Positions 1 through 10,931 of a stretch of 64,000 bases of DNA are shown piece after piece. Both the position numbers and the translations under genes were made by a program. Source of the stretch: Diplolepis rosae (Eukaryota > Arthropoda > Insecta > Hymenoptera > Diplolepididae); the NCBI GenBank assembly GCA_030998225.1, contig JAPYXD010000678.1, forward strand, positions 806,001-870,000, given 5' to 3'. The first letter of the stretch is position 1. The number at the start of each line of letters is the position of its first letter. The notes under the pieces are model-generated. The model made no database searches and was not told where the DNA came from. It worked only from the letters and a program-made list of their open reading frames with translations.

Positions 1-122
1 GTCAAAATTCCCATTGGAAATATTAAATGTACTTTTTTTGTAATAGTTAATTTGGCATGGGGTCAGTTTTGATACGGATTTATTTTTTTAATTAAGTGAT
101 AGAACACATAAAAAATACAAAA

Positions 123-163
123 GGCAAACGTTTCGGCCACAAATGGGGGCCCTCTTCAGTGCC
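123..163 (-). ncRNA. Hammerhead-ribozyme-like core (left arm)
   Basis: Mirror copy of the motif at 4021-4061. On the minus strand it reads stem I GGCA, the box CTGAAGA, a GGCC...GGCC helix II, GAAA, CGTT and stem I TGCC. Position 7 of the CUGANGA box is naturally variable, so CTGAAGA is acceptable. There is one extra G between the box and the helix II pairing. Activity is not shown. Confidence 0.5.
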
Positions 164-1079
164 AATTAGCTTAATAGTAACCTTTAAATATTTATTAACT
201 AAGACATGCAACTTAATAATTATTGTATTTTTTGTTTTTTTCTTTTTTTCCTTTGCTTATTGATATTAGAAAAAGATAGAGTAAACATGCGGAAAGACTT
301 ATGGGTAAGCGAGTTCCTAGGTGTGAAGGAACCAGGCCGTTCCAAAAACTGTTCCAACGAGTAATCCTCTCCCACAGGAACCGTGAAAAATGCGACCGCG
401 GAACGCACTCTCTCAAGGGCACATATATAAACACAATTATTTCACCAAAGAAAGAAACAACACGATGGAGAATATAACGTGGATCCTTGGTAAAAGCACG
501 CACAGCAAACCACACACATTCACGAGCACCAGAAGTAAAAGGAAACTGAAGTTAAAACAATAAGAACGATGTAATTGGTACGGAAAAATTTTTATTTTGT
601 ATTTTCTCCGAAGCCGCAGAGATGACAGACGAAAGTAAGTCCACCACTCTGCCACATGGCTAAAAGAAAACTGATTTGGGAAGAAGTCGTATTTAGGAAG
701 ACTAGTGTTCAGAGTTTGACGTGTATAGAAAGCATTCTCCAGATAGGTCAGGTTCCAACACCAAGGGTTATACACAGTAAAACCTTATTTTAATGTCCCC
801 GGCACTTGAGATTATTATGTGCTCAAGCGTCCGACAAAAGCAAAGACCCACCACATGTTCGAAAAACTCTGTAAGGAAAGGCACTCAACACGGTCCCGAC
901 GTCGTAAAAGTTGTACACATTTCTGTGGATATAGAAAGTAAAATGCAACTAAAGTGGAAATTCACGAAAAATTAATTTCCTGGTTTTTCGAAACCTCTCA
1001 TTCTTAATAAATGGAACCCGGAAAAATACAATATTAAGTTTGTAAGTATGATGTCCGAGTTTTTCAGATTATAAGACTG

Positions 1080-3105
1080 TTGTAAAGTGGCAAAATATTA
1101 CGAGAGTTATTCGAACTCTGACTTAAATAGAGTGGCCAATTAATACAGTAGCACTACGGATTCTAAGACTGATAAAAAATGGCCAAGTAATGCGCGAGCA
1201 CTTCGGACTCTAATTCTGAGTAAGGTGGCCAAGTAATGCGCGAGCACATCAGACTCTGATTCTGAGTAAGGTGGCCAAGTAATGCGCGAGTTCAATGGAC
1301 GTCAGGACTGATATAAATGCAAAAATAGCCGCGTAATACGCGAGATCAAACGAAGTCTGACCTAAATAAGGAGGCAAAGTAATGCGCGAATTCTTAGTAC
1401 AGGATTTTTATATAAAGTGGCCAAGTAATGCGCGAGCTCTTCGGACTCTGGCTTAAAATTATGTGGCCAAGTAATTCGCGAGATCAATGGACGTCAGGAC
1501 TCATATAAATGCACAAAAAGCCGCGTAATACGCGAGATCAAACAAAGTCTGACCTAAATAAGGTGGCAAAGTAATGCGCGAATTCTTAGTACAGGATTTT
1601 TATATAAAGTGGCCAAGTAATGCGCGAGCTCTTCGGACTCTGGCTTAAAATTATGTGGCCAATTTAAGCCAGAGTCCGAAGAGCTCGCGCATTACTTGGC
1701 CACTTTATATTAAAATTCTGTACTAAGAATTCGCGCATTACTTTGCCACCTTATTTAGGTCAGATTTCGTTTGATCTCGCGTATTACGCGGCTATTTTTG
1801 CATTTATGTCAGTCCTGACGTCCGTTGAACTCGCGCATTACTTGGCCACCTTACTGAAAATCTGAGTCCGAAGTGCTCGCGCATTACTTGGCCGCATTAT
1901 TCAGGTCAGAGTCTAAGGACCCTAAGTGTTAATTATTATTTTTTGGCCACTTTATAAAAATTCTTATACCCCTAAGAATTCGCGCATTACTTGGCCACTC
2001 TTTTCAGGTCAGACTGCGTTCAACTCGCGTATTACGCGCCTATTTTTGTATTTATATCAGTCCTGACGTCCATTGAACTCGCGCATTACTTGGCCACTTT
2101 ATATATAAAAATTCTGTACTAAGAATTCGCGCATTACTTGGCTACATAATTTTAAGCCAGAGTCCGATTAGCTCGCGCATTACTTGGCCACTTTATATAA
2201 AAACTCTGTACTAAGAATTCGCGCATTACTTTGCCACCTTATTTAGGTCAGATTTCGTTTGATCTCGCGTATTACGCGGCTATTTTTGCATTTATATCAG
2301 TCCTGACGTCCATTGAACTCGCGAATTACTTGACCACATAATTTTAAGCCAGAGTCCGAAGAGCTCGCGCATTACTTGGCCACTTTATATAAAAATCCTG
2401 TACTAAGAATTCGCGCATTACTTTGCCTCCTTATTTAGGTCAGACTTCGGTTGATCTCGCGTATTACGCTGCTATTTTTGTATTTATATCAGTCCTGACG
2501 TCCATTGATCTCGCGAATTACTTGGCCACATAATTTTAAGCCAGAGTCCGAAGAGCTCGCGCATTACTTGGCCACTTTATATAAAAATCCTGTACTAAGA
2601 ATTCGCGCATTACTTTGCCACCTTATTTAGGTCAGACTTTGTTTGATCTCGCGTATTACGCGGCTTTTTGTGCATTTATATGAGTCCTGACGTCCATTGA
2701 TCTCGCGAATTACTTGGCCACATAATTTTAAGCCAGAGTCCGAAGAGCTCGCGCATTACTTGGCCACTTTATATAAAAATCCTGTACTAAGAATTCGCGC
2801 ATTACTTTGCCTCCTTATTTAGGTCAGACTTCGTTTGATCTCGCGTATTACGCGGCTATTTTTGCATTTATATCAGTCCTGACGTCCATTGAACTCGCGC
2901 ATTACTTGGCCACCTTACTCAGAATCAGAGTCTGATGTGCTCGCGCATTACTTGGCCACCTTACTCAGAATTAGAGTCCGAAGTGCTCGCGCATTACTTG
3001 GCCATTTTTTATCAGTCTTAGAATCCGTAGTGCTACTGTATTAATTGGCCACTCTATTTAAGTCAGAGTTCGAATAACTCTCGTAATATTTTGCCACTTT
3101 ACAAC
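1080..3105. repeat. Inverted ~48-bp satellite with higher-order units
   Basis: Units of about 48 bp share the core GCCAAGTAATGCGCGAG. From 1080 to about 1665 the core reads on the plus strand; from about 1666 to 3105 it reads as CTCGCGCATTACTTGGC. The right block is about 2.5 times longer than the left, so the orientation switch (near 1665) is well off the centre of the whole palindrome (near 2092). Successive units differ (ACTTGGCC, ACTTTGCC and ACGCGGCT versions), and sets of four recur as ~190-bp higher-order units at about 2323, 2511 and 2700. This suggests unequal exchange or amplification after the inverted arrangement formed. Confidence 0.85.
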
Positions 3106-4020
3106 AGTCTTATAATCTGAAAAACTCCGGACATCATACTTACAAACTTAATATTGTATTTTTCCGGGTTCCATTTATTAAGAATGAGAGGTTTCGAAAA
3201 ACCAGGAAATTAATTTTTCGTGAATTTCCACTTTAGTTGCATTTTACTTTCTATATCCACAGAAATGTGTACAACTTTTACGACGTCGGGACCGTGTTGA
3301 GTGCCTTTCCTTACAGAGTTTTTCGAACATGTGGTGGGTCTTTGCTTTTGTCGGACGCTTGAGCACATAATAATCTCAAGTGCCGGGGACATTAAAATAA
3401 GGTTTTACTGTGTATAACCCTTGGTGTTGGAACCTGACCTATCTGGAGAATGCTTTCTATACACGTCAAACTCTGAACACTAGTCTTCCTAAATACGACT
3501 TCTTCCCAAATCAGTTTTCTTTTAGCCATGTGGCAGAGTGGTGGACTTACTTTCGTCTGTCATCTCTGCGGCTTCGGAGAAAATACAAAATAAAAATTTT
3601 TCCGTACCAATTACATCGTTCTTATTGTTTTAACTTCAGTTTCCTTTACTTCTGGTGCTCGTGAATGTGTGTGGTTTGCTGTGCGTGCTTTACCAAGGAT
3701 CCACGTTATATTCTCCATCGTGTTGTTTCTTTCTTTGGTGAAATAATTGTGTTTATATATGTGCCCTTGAGAGAGTGCGTTCCGCGGTCGCATTTTTCAC
3801 GGTTCCTGTGGGAGAGGATTACTCGTTGGAACAGTTTTTGGAACGGCCTGGTTCCTTCACACCTAGGAACTCGCTTACCCATAAGTCTTTCCGCATGTTT
3901 ACTCTATCTTTTTCTAATATCAATAAGCAAAGGAAAAAAAAAAAAAAAACAAAAAATACAATAATTATTAAGTTGCATGTCTTAGTTAATAAATATTTAA
4001 AGGTTACTATTAAGCTAATT

Positions 4021-4061
4021 GGCACTGAAGAGGGCCCCCATTTGTGGCCGAAACGTTTGCC
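4021..4061 (+). ncRNA. Hammerhead-ribozyme-like core (right arm)
   Basis: Order seen: GGCA (4021-4024), CTGAAGA (4025-4031), helix II using GGCC at 4033-4036 with GGCC at 4046-4049, GAAA (4050-4053), CGTT (4054-4057) and TGCC (4058-4061), which pairs with the first GGCA. AACGTT is self-complementary, as in the minimal stem III of type I hammerheads reported from Penelope-like retroelements (family knowledge). One unpaired G precedes helix II, so the molecule may be a variant or inactive. Confidence 0.5.
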
Positions 4062-4149
4062 TTTTGTATTTTTTATGTGTTCTATCACTTAATTAAAAAA
4101 TAAATCCGTATCAAAACTGACCCCATGCCAAATTAACTATTACAAAATT

Positions 4150-5900
4150 ATTATTGTGGGTCAATAAAACATTGAACATGTACGGAAACATGTCACGATA
4201 TAATTAAATGTACTGCCGAGTGACGTCAGATACGCCGAACGTTTCTGATACTACCCGAGAATCGCTCTATGTGCTCGTTATGATTATTTGTCGGTAGCCG
4301 ATATAGTAATATATTTTTTTACATTTTAATATGGCGCCTTTCTAACTTACGATTTTTTCTAGCAGAGGGACTACCGACTACCGACTACATTCTTTTTTAG
4401 CAATTAATGAAACATTTATTGGGTTTACTTCAATATAATTCGTTGGATGTGTCGATTACGATTTTACTATTTCAAGTAATAAAATTTGCTTTTTTTTTTA
4501 GGCATAAGTACAATTATATCACCATTTTCTCCAATATTATTAGTAATTCCATAGTTTAATATTCAAAATAGTAATTTCTAAAAAAGTGACGTTATATGCT
4601 CGTTTCCCATTGACTTTTAGTAAAAATAAATATAATAATACTAAATTTTGCAATTAAAAGTTTCTCTGTGTATGTTATAGATGATATTATAGTGAATATT
4701 AATGTTAAATATGGTAGTTGTAAATTAAAGAAACAACCTCAAAGAAATTTTTAAAATTAAAAAATTAAACTCTTTCGAAAAATGGTCTCATTGATATTCA
4801 TAAAATATATATTTTAAAATGGAAATCGATCGAGGGCGTTTTCGAGAAAATTAACTTTTTTCTTTTGCCCTACATATCTTCTGAAAAATGGAGATATCAA
4901 GTTGTTATTTGGAGAAATTGAATATCATATTAAAGTAGAGTTACGACATGAATTTAAACCTGATACACGCGGGAGCAGATTTCAGATGCTAATTCCCGTA
5001 GGCCCTTTATGCAGAAAATGCACTAAATTAAAAAAAAATTATTGTAAGTAGCAAGAGATAAGTTTATATTTAATTTCAATTTTTATTATTTTTATTTTAA
5101 ATGCAATGACTTGTGTAAGGAAATGAATTTTTATGTTTTTGAAGCTGTATTCTCTACGATATACATAAATTTACGATCTGTATGGAATAATACTTACATT
5201 CCACTATCGTGCAGGGGTGTATAAGTAAACAGTTATTTTGACTATTGTCCTCCGCTTTTAGGCTCTGTCACTCGGTTTTACAACTTCTTAGGGCAGTGTG
5301 ATTAAAATTAGTGGGTCAAGTAAAGTTTTTAATTAGAACCATAAGGCGTCTCCTCTTCAACGTGTGTAGAAGTGGATTATTCTATATATCGCGAATACAA
5401 TATTATTCTTTGAAATAATAGGTTCAGTGTTTATTTTTGAAGTGAGAATTTTAAATAAGAAAGAGAAAAAATAGACTTTGTCACGATATGTACCTAAATT
5501 ATTTAATAGTTTTCGGTAAATTCTCTTGTTTTTAAAGAAAATTTTATCTAATAGTTTATTTTCCAACAATTTTATTTTATTATACGTTTCAGAAGCACAT
5601 TCAAATTTCGTTTTTTCCTTTTTTTTTTTATAAAAGAGCTTTCGTACAAGCTGCATGAGCGAAGTGGAACTCGAGTAAACTTGACTTTCTCGGTTAAATT
5701 CTGCGGGATTGAAAATAGAAAGTTATGAGAAAATCGTTGATTATATTCCTGTAATTTTCCGATTGTAATGGAATAATGAATAAAAATAATAATAATAATG
5801 GATTATTATTTATTATCGAATCGAATGGTTTTGAGATTTTTTACTTATAATTATAGAATATTAGACTAATCTGAGAATGAAAACATTTAGTAGGATCTGG
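4150..5900. other. AT-rich stretch, no feature recognised
   Basis: A+T-rich sequence with homopolymer runs and stops in all frames. The longest open frame (5357-5656, minus, 99 aa, lysine/isoleucine/asparagine rich) matches nothing I know and is probably chance. Confidence 0.6.
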
Positions 5901-5927
5901 TGGAATATGTCTGCAGCAGTTTAATGT

Positions 5928-6227
5928 TTGGAAATAAACGTATTTTTTAGAAGGTTCATGACCTTTTATTTAAAAAGTTATGAAAGGTTTATTTTTAAAA
6001 ACTACTTTGATAATAATCCTCTACGCGGAAGAATTTTTTCATCGAAAAATCATAAACTTATTTCTGAACTTGAGCAATTGACGAAATTAACAATTGACCA
6101 AAGAGTGACCCAAGCAGAGAAAGCGACACGTGAGGAACAGATTCGTCGGAGACAATAAAGAAATGCGGCTGAAGATGCTGAAAAGAAAGAATATGGAGTA
6201 CTATACGGTCCTGGAATCGCTGACTAA
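5928..6227 (+). pseudogene. Unrecognised charged protein remnant with in-frame stop
   Basis: An ATG frame of 76 codons ends in a very polar segment (RVTQAEKATREEQIRRRQ), hits TAA at 6156-6158, and continues in the same frame for 22 more sense codons of similar character (starting RNAAEDAEKKEYG and ending PGIAD) before a second stop. Continuity of composition across the stop argues for one eroded coding segment, probably the helical C-terminal tail of a larger protein. The N-terminal half (aromatic and asparagine rich) may be fortuitous. I do not recognise the family; it lies just outside the hammerhead-like motif at 6336-6378 and could belong to the same dead element. Low confidence. Confidence 0.3.
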
Positions 6228-6335
6228 CGATAAAATACTTCAAATTTGTTAAGAGTTGTCCAGTTTGTATATGTTTAAAAATATAAGGAAAATGACCGAG
6301 CTGGACTAAATAGAAGTCAAAGTTTATTATTGTAT

Positions 6336-6378
6336 GGCCAACGTTTCGAAGACAATCACCGTCTTCCTCTTCAGGGCC
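6336..6378 (-). ncRNA. Hammerhead-ribozyme-like core, well paired
   Basis: Minus strand: stem I GGCC, CTGAAGA, helix II GAAGAC...GTCTTC (6 bp, 7-nt loop), GAAA, CGTT, stem I GGCC. The two stem I halves are exactly complementary. As in the foldback copies, one extra G sits between the CTGAAGA box and helix II, so three copies with different helix II sequences share the same layout. No reverse transcriptase or endonuclease frame is recognisable nearby, so assignment to a Penelope-like element is inference only. Confidence 0.6.
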
Positions 6379-6939
6379 TACATTATTAATATTACTAATT
6401 AGAAATTACATGAAATACTGAATTAAGAATAACAATATAAGAATTTAAGATAAGAAAAAAAGAAGTATAATTAAACAATTTTAAATAGAACAATTAAAAA
6501 TTAAAAAATTGAAAAATTAAAAAATTAAAATAGAGAAAATGGATTACCTTAGTATGTAGATTAGAAAACACATTTAGTAAAATCAAAACCAATATGGTGA
6601 AAACACCATTGTCAAGTAATGAGGCTAGTCAATGTTGATAAAACTTAACTGGTCACAAGTTAAAAATCGTTGCTTATAATGTGTAAAATATGTAAGAGTA
6701 TATCCAATTAGCAACATCGATTCCATCATTTCAAATGGCCACCATTTTGTTGATTTCAGTTTACTTTTTTAAAAACCCCCTCCTCAAGGACTTATTTATA
6801 CATCTATTAATAATAAACAATCATGATTTTATGTTTCGGATGAACTGACGACTTTTGATCATGAACACCGCAAAAGATGAAAAAAGAAACTTGATTTAAG
6901 CTGATGCCAAAAGATCTTTGCATAAATTTAATTTTATTT

Positions 6940-7440
6940 CTTATAATTTAATACTAAAGCTCAAGTCAAATTTTATAATATTGTAGATGTGAATTACATT
7001 TTCTCAAAGTTACTAAATTTGTTTTTGATTTCAAATGAAAAAGGAAATTCAATTTACTTAAGGCTCTATCAGCCTTAAGAAACACATTCTGATCATGACA
7101 CTCGCGCTTCGCGCTCGATTTTCTGTAAACATTTCTGTAAATTTCTTATAAATTACATATATAATTTAACTGGAAAATGGAATTCAGATATTTACTTTCT
7201 TTTGGTTTTCTTAACTTTCTAATTTTGGTTTAATCGATAAATATCATAAGGATAATTGGTACGGCAAAGCTCAATTCAATCCGATAATTCTATCAAGAGT
7301 TATCGAGTATACGACCTACTACTACTACTACTACAGACAGACAGACAGACAAACAAACACTTTTCGTAAAAACCGTTTTTGCTGATTCAGCAATGAGGAA
7401 TTAATTTTTTTTAATCAAAGAAACATTTCTTTGATATACG
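6940..7440. repeat. Dispersed repeat R1, copy a
   Basis: Shares long blocks with copies near 26.9, 38.5, 39.7, 46.3 and 55.8 kb: a segment ending CATGACACTCGCGCTTCGCG, a block reading TCTATCAAGAGTTATCGAG, and a CAGA/CTGT microsatellite (here CTA repeats followed by CAGA repeats, 7317-7350). It lacks most of the middle present in copy d. No coding capacity is seen. In this copy the sequence ...CAGCCTTAAGAAACAC (around 7073-7085) is uninterrupted and serves as the empty site for the miniature element at 38602-38935. Confidence 0.7.
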
Positions 7441-8760
7441 GTCAATGAAAAAATTCCTTAAAACTAAACAAAATTTTGTTAATTCAAAAAAATGTCTTAG
7501 ATCCAAAGACAGAGATTTGTTTACATACAAGAAAATTTTTTTGAATCAATAAAACTTTCTTCAATTCAAAGCAATTTTTTCTTTGACTGTACACTGAGAG
7601 AAAAAATAATGTCACCGCAACAAAATAGTTTTGTTAAACAGATTTTGTTGTCAATACTAAAATTTGGTTGGCATTACAAAAAGAATGGTTAATGTTACCA
7701 AAAAATGTATTTGGTTCGAACAAATAATTTGATTGAATGCCTTGGTTAAACCACCTAAATAATTTGGTTGTCCCGACAAAATGTAATACCACTCATGTGT
7801 ATTGTTTTGTTTATATCGGTATTTCGTTCGCGTCGCACGCAACCGGCACATCATTCTATCTTTCCTCTTCATAAAATATGTTATGAGAGTTAAACTAGGG
7901 CTTAAGGTGGCGCTAGTATTAATTATGTTCTGCTAGACCACATAATGCACAGAAAAAATACGAAAAAGTGGCAAATTAATCTCTAAACAAACCATGTTAC
8001 AGAGTAAAAATTATTTTAAACTAGTAGTTAAACTATTTTCATATTATTGTGTTATTTTCCATATGTTACGTGCTTTGACAGTGCAAAGTTACTACTAGCG
8101 ACACCTGAACTCTGGTGACATATTTCAATTCCTCGATACACAGGTCTGGTCACGCGGCTCTTTTGTTTGATTCGATGTAGCAAACTTTACCGAGAAACCA
8201 CATGTCTTCATTTTCGCCGTTCACCGAAATTTAATTTAATCGAATTCGCGACTTCATATTTATTGATGTCTGACTTAAAAATGCAGCAGCTCTTGGAGGA
8301 ATGGGGCTTACCAGGCCTGATAAATACCTTCAAAGGTAAATCTAACCCTAATCTAACCCTAATAGTGCATTTAATCAAAAATATTCATTTTTCACTTTTA
8401 TTTTGGGATTAAAATCAATATGGCAGAGTCTTGCAAAGTGATTGTTAAAAATCTTACTAGAAAGTGTTCAGAAAATTTTAACAATGTAAATAATGATACG
8501 TGTAGTTGACTTTTTTTTTACTTTTATGATTTGTAGATTCGAATAACCTCGGAAATTCATATTTCTCTTTCCGTGCATAGAAATATGTTTTATCTGTGCA
8601 AAAAATATTGCTAATTTAACAAAATTATGAATTTCCTTCAACAAAACGATTTTTTTCTACTAAAAAAAGTATGCTCTCCTAACAAAATAATTTTGCTCTG
8701 TCAAAAAAATAATTTTTTTCTTGAAACAAAATAATTTTGTTGAATCAACAATAAGTTTTG

Positions 8761-8930
8761 TATTTAAAGAATTTGAAAATCTTTCTGTGGAAAAAATGAC
8801 GCTTTCGACTGCGCTGGGATTCGAGCCCAGGTCTTTCCAATCGACCGGCAATCGAAAGACCTGGGCTCGAATCCCAGCGCAGTCGAAAGCGTCATTTTTT
8901 CCACAGAAAGATTTTCAAATTCTTTAAATA
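8761..8930. repeat. Palindrome of two tRNA-like half units
   Basis: Arms of 77 nt (8761-8837 and 8854-8930) are perfect or near-perfect reverse complements around a 16-nt loop. Each arm contains GGGCTCGAATCCCAGC or its complement, which fits a pol III B box with its T stem. The loop and inner arm resemble the anticodon-to-variable region of a tRNA, but no complete cloverleaf can be formed. It looks like a head-to-head duplicated 3' half of a tRNA-derived unit. Confidence 0.65.
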
Positions 8931-8935
8931 TTGAA

Positions 8936-9085
8936 TTTATTTGCATTATTTGCGATATAAGAGTTTGAAATTGTCTACGAGGACACCTGTCGACAACGTA
9001 TCCTATCTGATACGCGACTAGTGATCCTCCGATAATGTAGGCAGTGACAAAAATTTCAAACTCAACTAATTAATTTGAAATAAGT
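8936..9085. repeat. SINE-like body, copy 1
   Basis: Contains TTGTCTACGAGGACACCTGT followed by TATCCTATCTGATACGCGAC; the same run of about 120 bp occurs at 57214-57325. The conserved body next to a tRNA-like head suggests a tRNA-derived SINE or a miniature element with a tRNA-like end. Confidence 0.6.
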
Positions 9086-10345
9086 TTTGTCATACTAAAA
9101 AAACACTTTTGTTATCACTACAAAATTATTTGGTTGAGTGAAACTAAAAATTCAACAAAAAAATTTTGTTGGTCCAACAAAACATTTTGTCAGCTGTATA
9201 TCAAACAAATTATTTTGTTGCGACAACCAAATTTTTGTTGGCACTACCAAACTGTTTTCTCAGTGTATATGAAAGAAACCTAAAAGAAAGAAACATAAAA
9301 CCAATACCTTCTCATATTATGAGAATGTAAAAAACTGTGATTGAATAAATTAAATGTTTACTGAGATAAAAAATCCCAAAATATACCTATCTTTTCATCT
9401 GTCTGGCTGTTTTTAAACACTTAACAATTCTGTAATATTATGTCGAAATTGACAATAGAAAATGATTTGAATTATTGATTCGTGACACAAGTAGGTTACT
9501 GAATATGAAAATTTCATGTACAATATACATCGAATGTGATTTGAGTTATGATTATATTTCTATCTAGGCATAGCGATAGTTTCTTGACATATTTTCTCTC
9601 AAAAAGTACTGTATGTGACGGCACATACTTTTCTTCCGCTGGAAGGTGTACTTTAGGAGAATAGAAAAAAAAAACACTTTTTATAAATATTATAAAAATA
9701 CATATTTATTTAATTATTTCCACATGAATATGCCGATGAAAAAGATCAATCTTGCCGGCGCAGGAGATTAGAGCCCGCCAGGTGATCTGAAATAAAAAAA
9801 CATTCAAACATATTCTTGAACTTTATGAGTGTTGCTATCGTTTGTTCTTCTATTATAAATTAACAAAATGGCGGCGTGTTCTGCAAACGTATTAAAAATA
9901 AATTTTATTCAACCAAAAATTTTTTTTTCTGGGTGTAATGTTTGTTTAATCCCGTGCGGTGTCGATCCAATGGAAAGTAAATTAATTTCGGAGCCCCTAA
10001 ACTTTGATAAATTCCTAACACCAATGTATTTCACTACATCCACCAAGAAACATGATTTAGCCTGTCAACAAGAATTTTGTTCTCTTTTAGTCAACTATAT
10101 ATTTTAGTTGGTGTGACTAAATCATTTTTTGTCATTTAAAATTTTGTTGGATCAACCAAAACTTTATTAAACTAATAAAAATATTTGGTTAATTGAGAGA
10201 CAAATAAATTGTTGTTGGTTTAGCCAGATATTTTTCTCGGTGTCAGACAGAGAAAATTTAACAACTCAAACATTAAATTAGAACCATCTGTGAACACAAA
10301 TTTGTTTTAAAAAATATTATAATTTGATTAATTATGAACGTTTAA

Positions 10346-10863
10346 GGAGGTTGACCTGTATAACATTTTCAAAAAATTGATTTTTTTGTTGTTGCATATT
10401 TCTAACCTAAAACATGTGATAAATTATGTCGTAAAAGGATTTGTATGAAACCGTGTTTTTCAAGTTGGTATGCAGGTTTGCGCAAAATGTATTCGATGAA
10501 TCGAGATGAAATTTTTTGTGAGCAGTTTCTATACACTACCCGAGGTACTGATGTAGCGGATTTCTGAAATTTTGTTTCGTTTATTTTTTACAGCTCATAT
10601 AATTTCGAAAAAAAACGTGCTAAAACAAAATTTTTTTTAAGTCCGCCATATTGGTGATTTTAAAAAATTTGCGAAATTCCTAAATCAGTACCTCGCCAAC
10701 TGGAATACAAATGGCGAGATATTTTCGTTTTCGTTTCAGACGGTCGATGCGTGCTGTATCTAGCACACCGTTTACCACTATCATTAAAAAAGCTATCGTA
10801 GTTCTCTCACAAGTAATTCCTGAAAACCCGCTCGAAAATCGGTTATTACACAGGTGAACCCTC
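10346..10863. mobile_element. 518-bp TTAA-flanked TIR element
   Basis: TTAA (10342-10345) precedes GGAGGTTGACCTGTATAA; the other end reads TTACACAGGTGAACCCTC followed by TTAA (10864-10867). TTAA duplication is typical of piggyBac and Kolobok elements. The 66-aa minus frame inside (10680-10880) runs past the element end and is not recognised as a transposase. Confidence 0.65.
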
Positions 10864-10931
10864 TTAATTAACCTGCACATCTGAGTTTTAGTCTTTAGCT
10901 TCAGTTAAACGAGTAGCTTCACATAGAGTAA

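Larger units (their letters stand above)
36..4147. mobile_element. Giant foldback element
   Basis: Left and right arms are reverse complements over roughly 36-1080 and 3105-4147, with paired positions summing to 4183-4185. The drift comes from single-base indels in A runs and near 540/3650. Mirrored open frames (112 aa on the minus strand at 437-775 against 84 aa on the plus strand at 3410-3664; identical 60-aa frames at 793-975 and 3210-3392) show how little the arms have diverged. Between them lies a tandem array that is itself inverted. Long TIRs enclosing internal tandem repeats are the hallmark of foldback elements such as Drosophila FB; assigning this one to that class is inference. No transposase is visible. 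An 11-bp string, ATTAAATGTAC, occurs outside both arms (22-32 and 4203-4213) but not directly abutting them. Confidence 0.85.
7592..9265. mobile_element. 1.67 kb CACTG-ended TIR element, TA duplication
   Basis: Starts CACTGAGAGAAAAA and ends TTTTCTCAGTG, flanked on both sides by TA (7590-7591 and 9266-9267). Both subterminal regions are packed with short inverted ACAAAATTATTTTGTT-like motifs, the same motif set as in the 177-bp element at 43059-43235 and the 299-bp element at 38001-38299. The interior (7800-8600) has no recognisable protein. A tRNA-like palindrome and a SINE-like body are nested at 8761-9085. Confidence 0.75.

Noticed and set aside
1080..3105. CRISPR array
   Set aside because: The repeats are contiguous satellite units that vary throughout and invert in the middle; there are no unique spacers, and the DNA is eukaryotic.
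437..3664. Mirrored 60-112 aa open frames in the foldback arms as genes
   Set aside because: They are the same DNA read from both arms, one pair is broken by a single-base indel, and the peptides show no domain or conserved pattern.
6336..6378. Calling a Penelope-like retroelement
   Set aside because: Only the ribozyme-like motif is present; no reverse transcriptase or GIY-YIG endonuclease reading could be found in the window.
8338..8366. Telomere-like CTAACCCTAAT repeat
   Set aside because: Only two copies of an 11-12 bp phrase inside a transposon; insects normally use TTAGG, and two copies are within chance.
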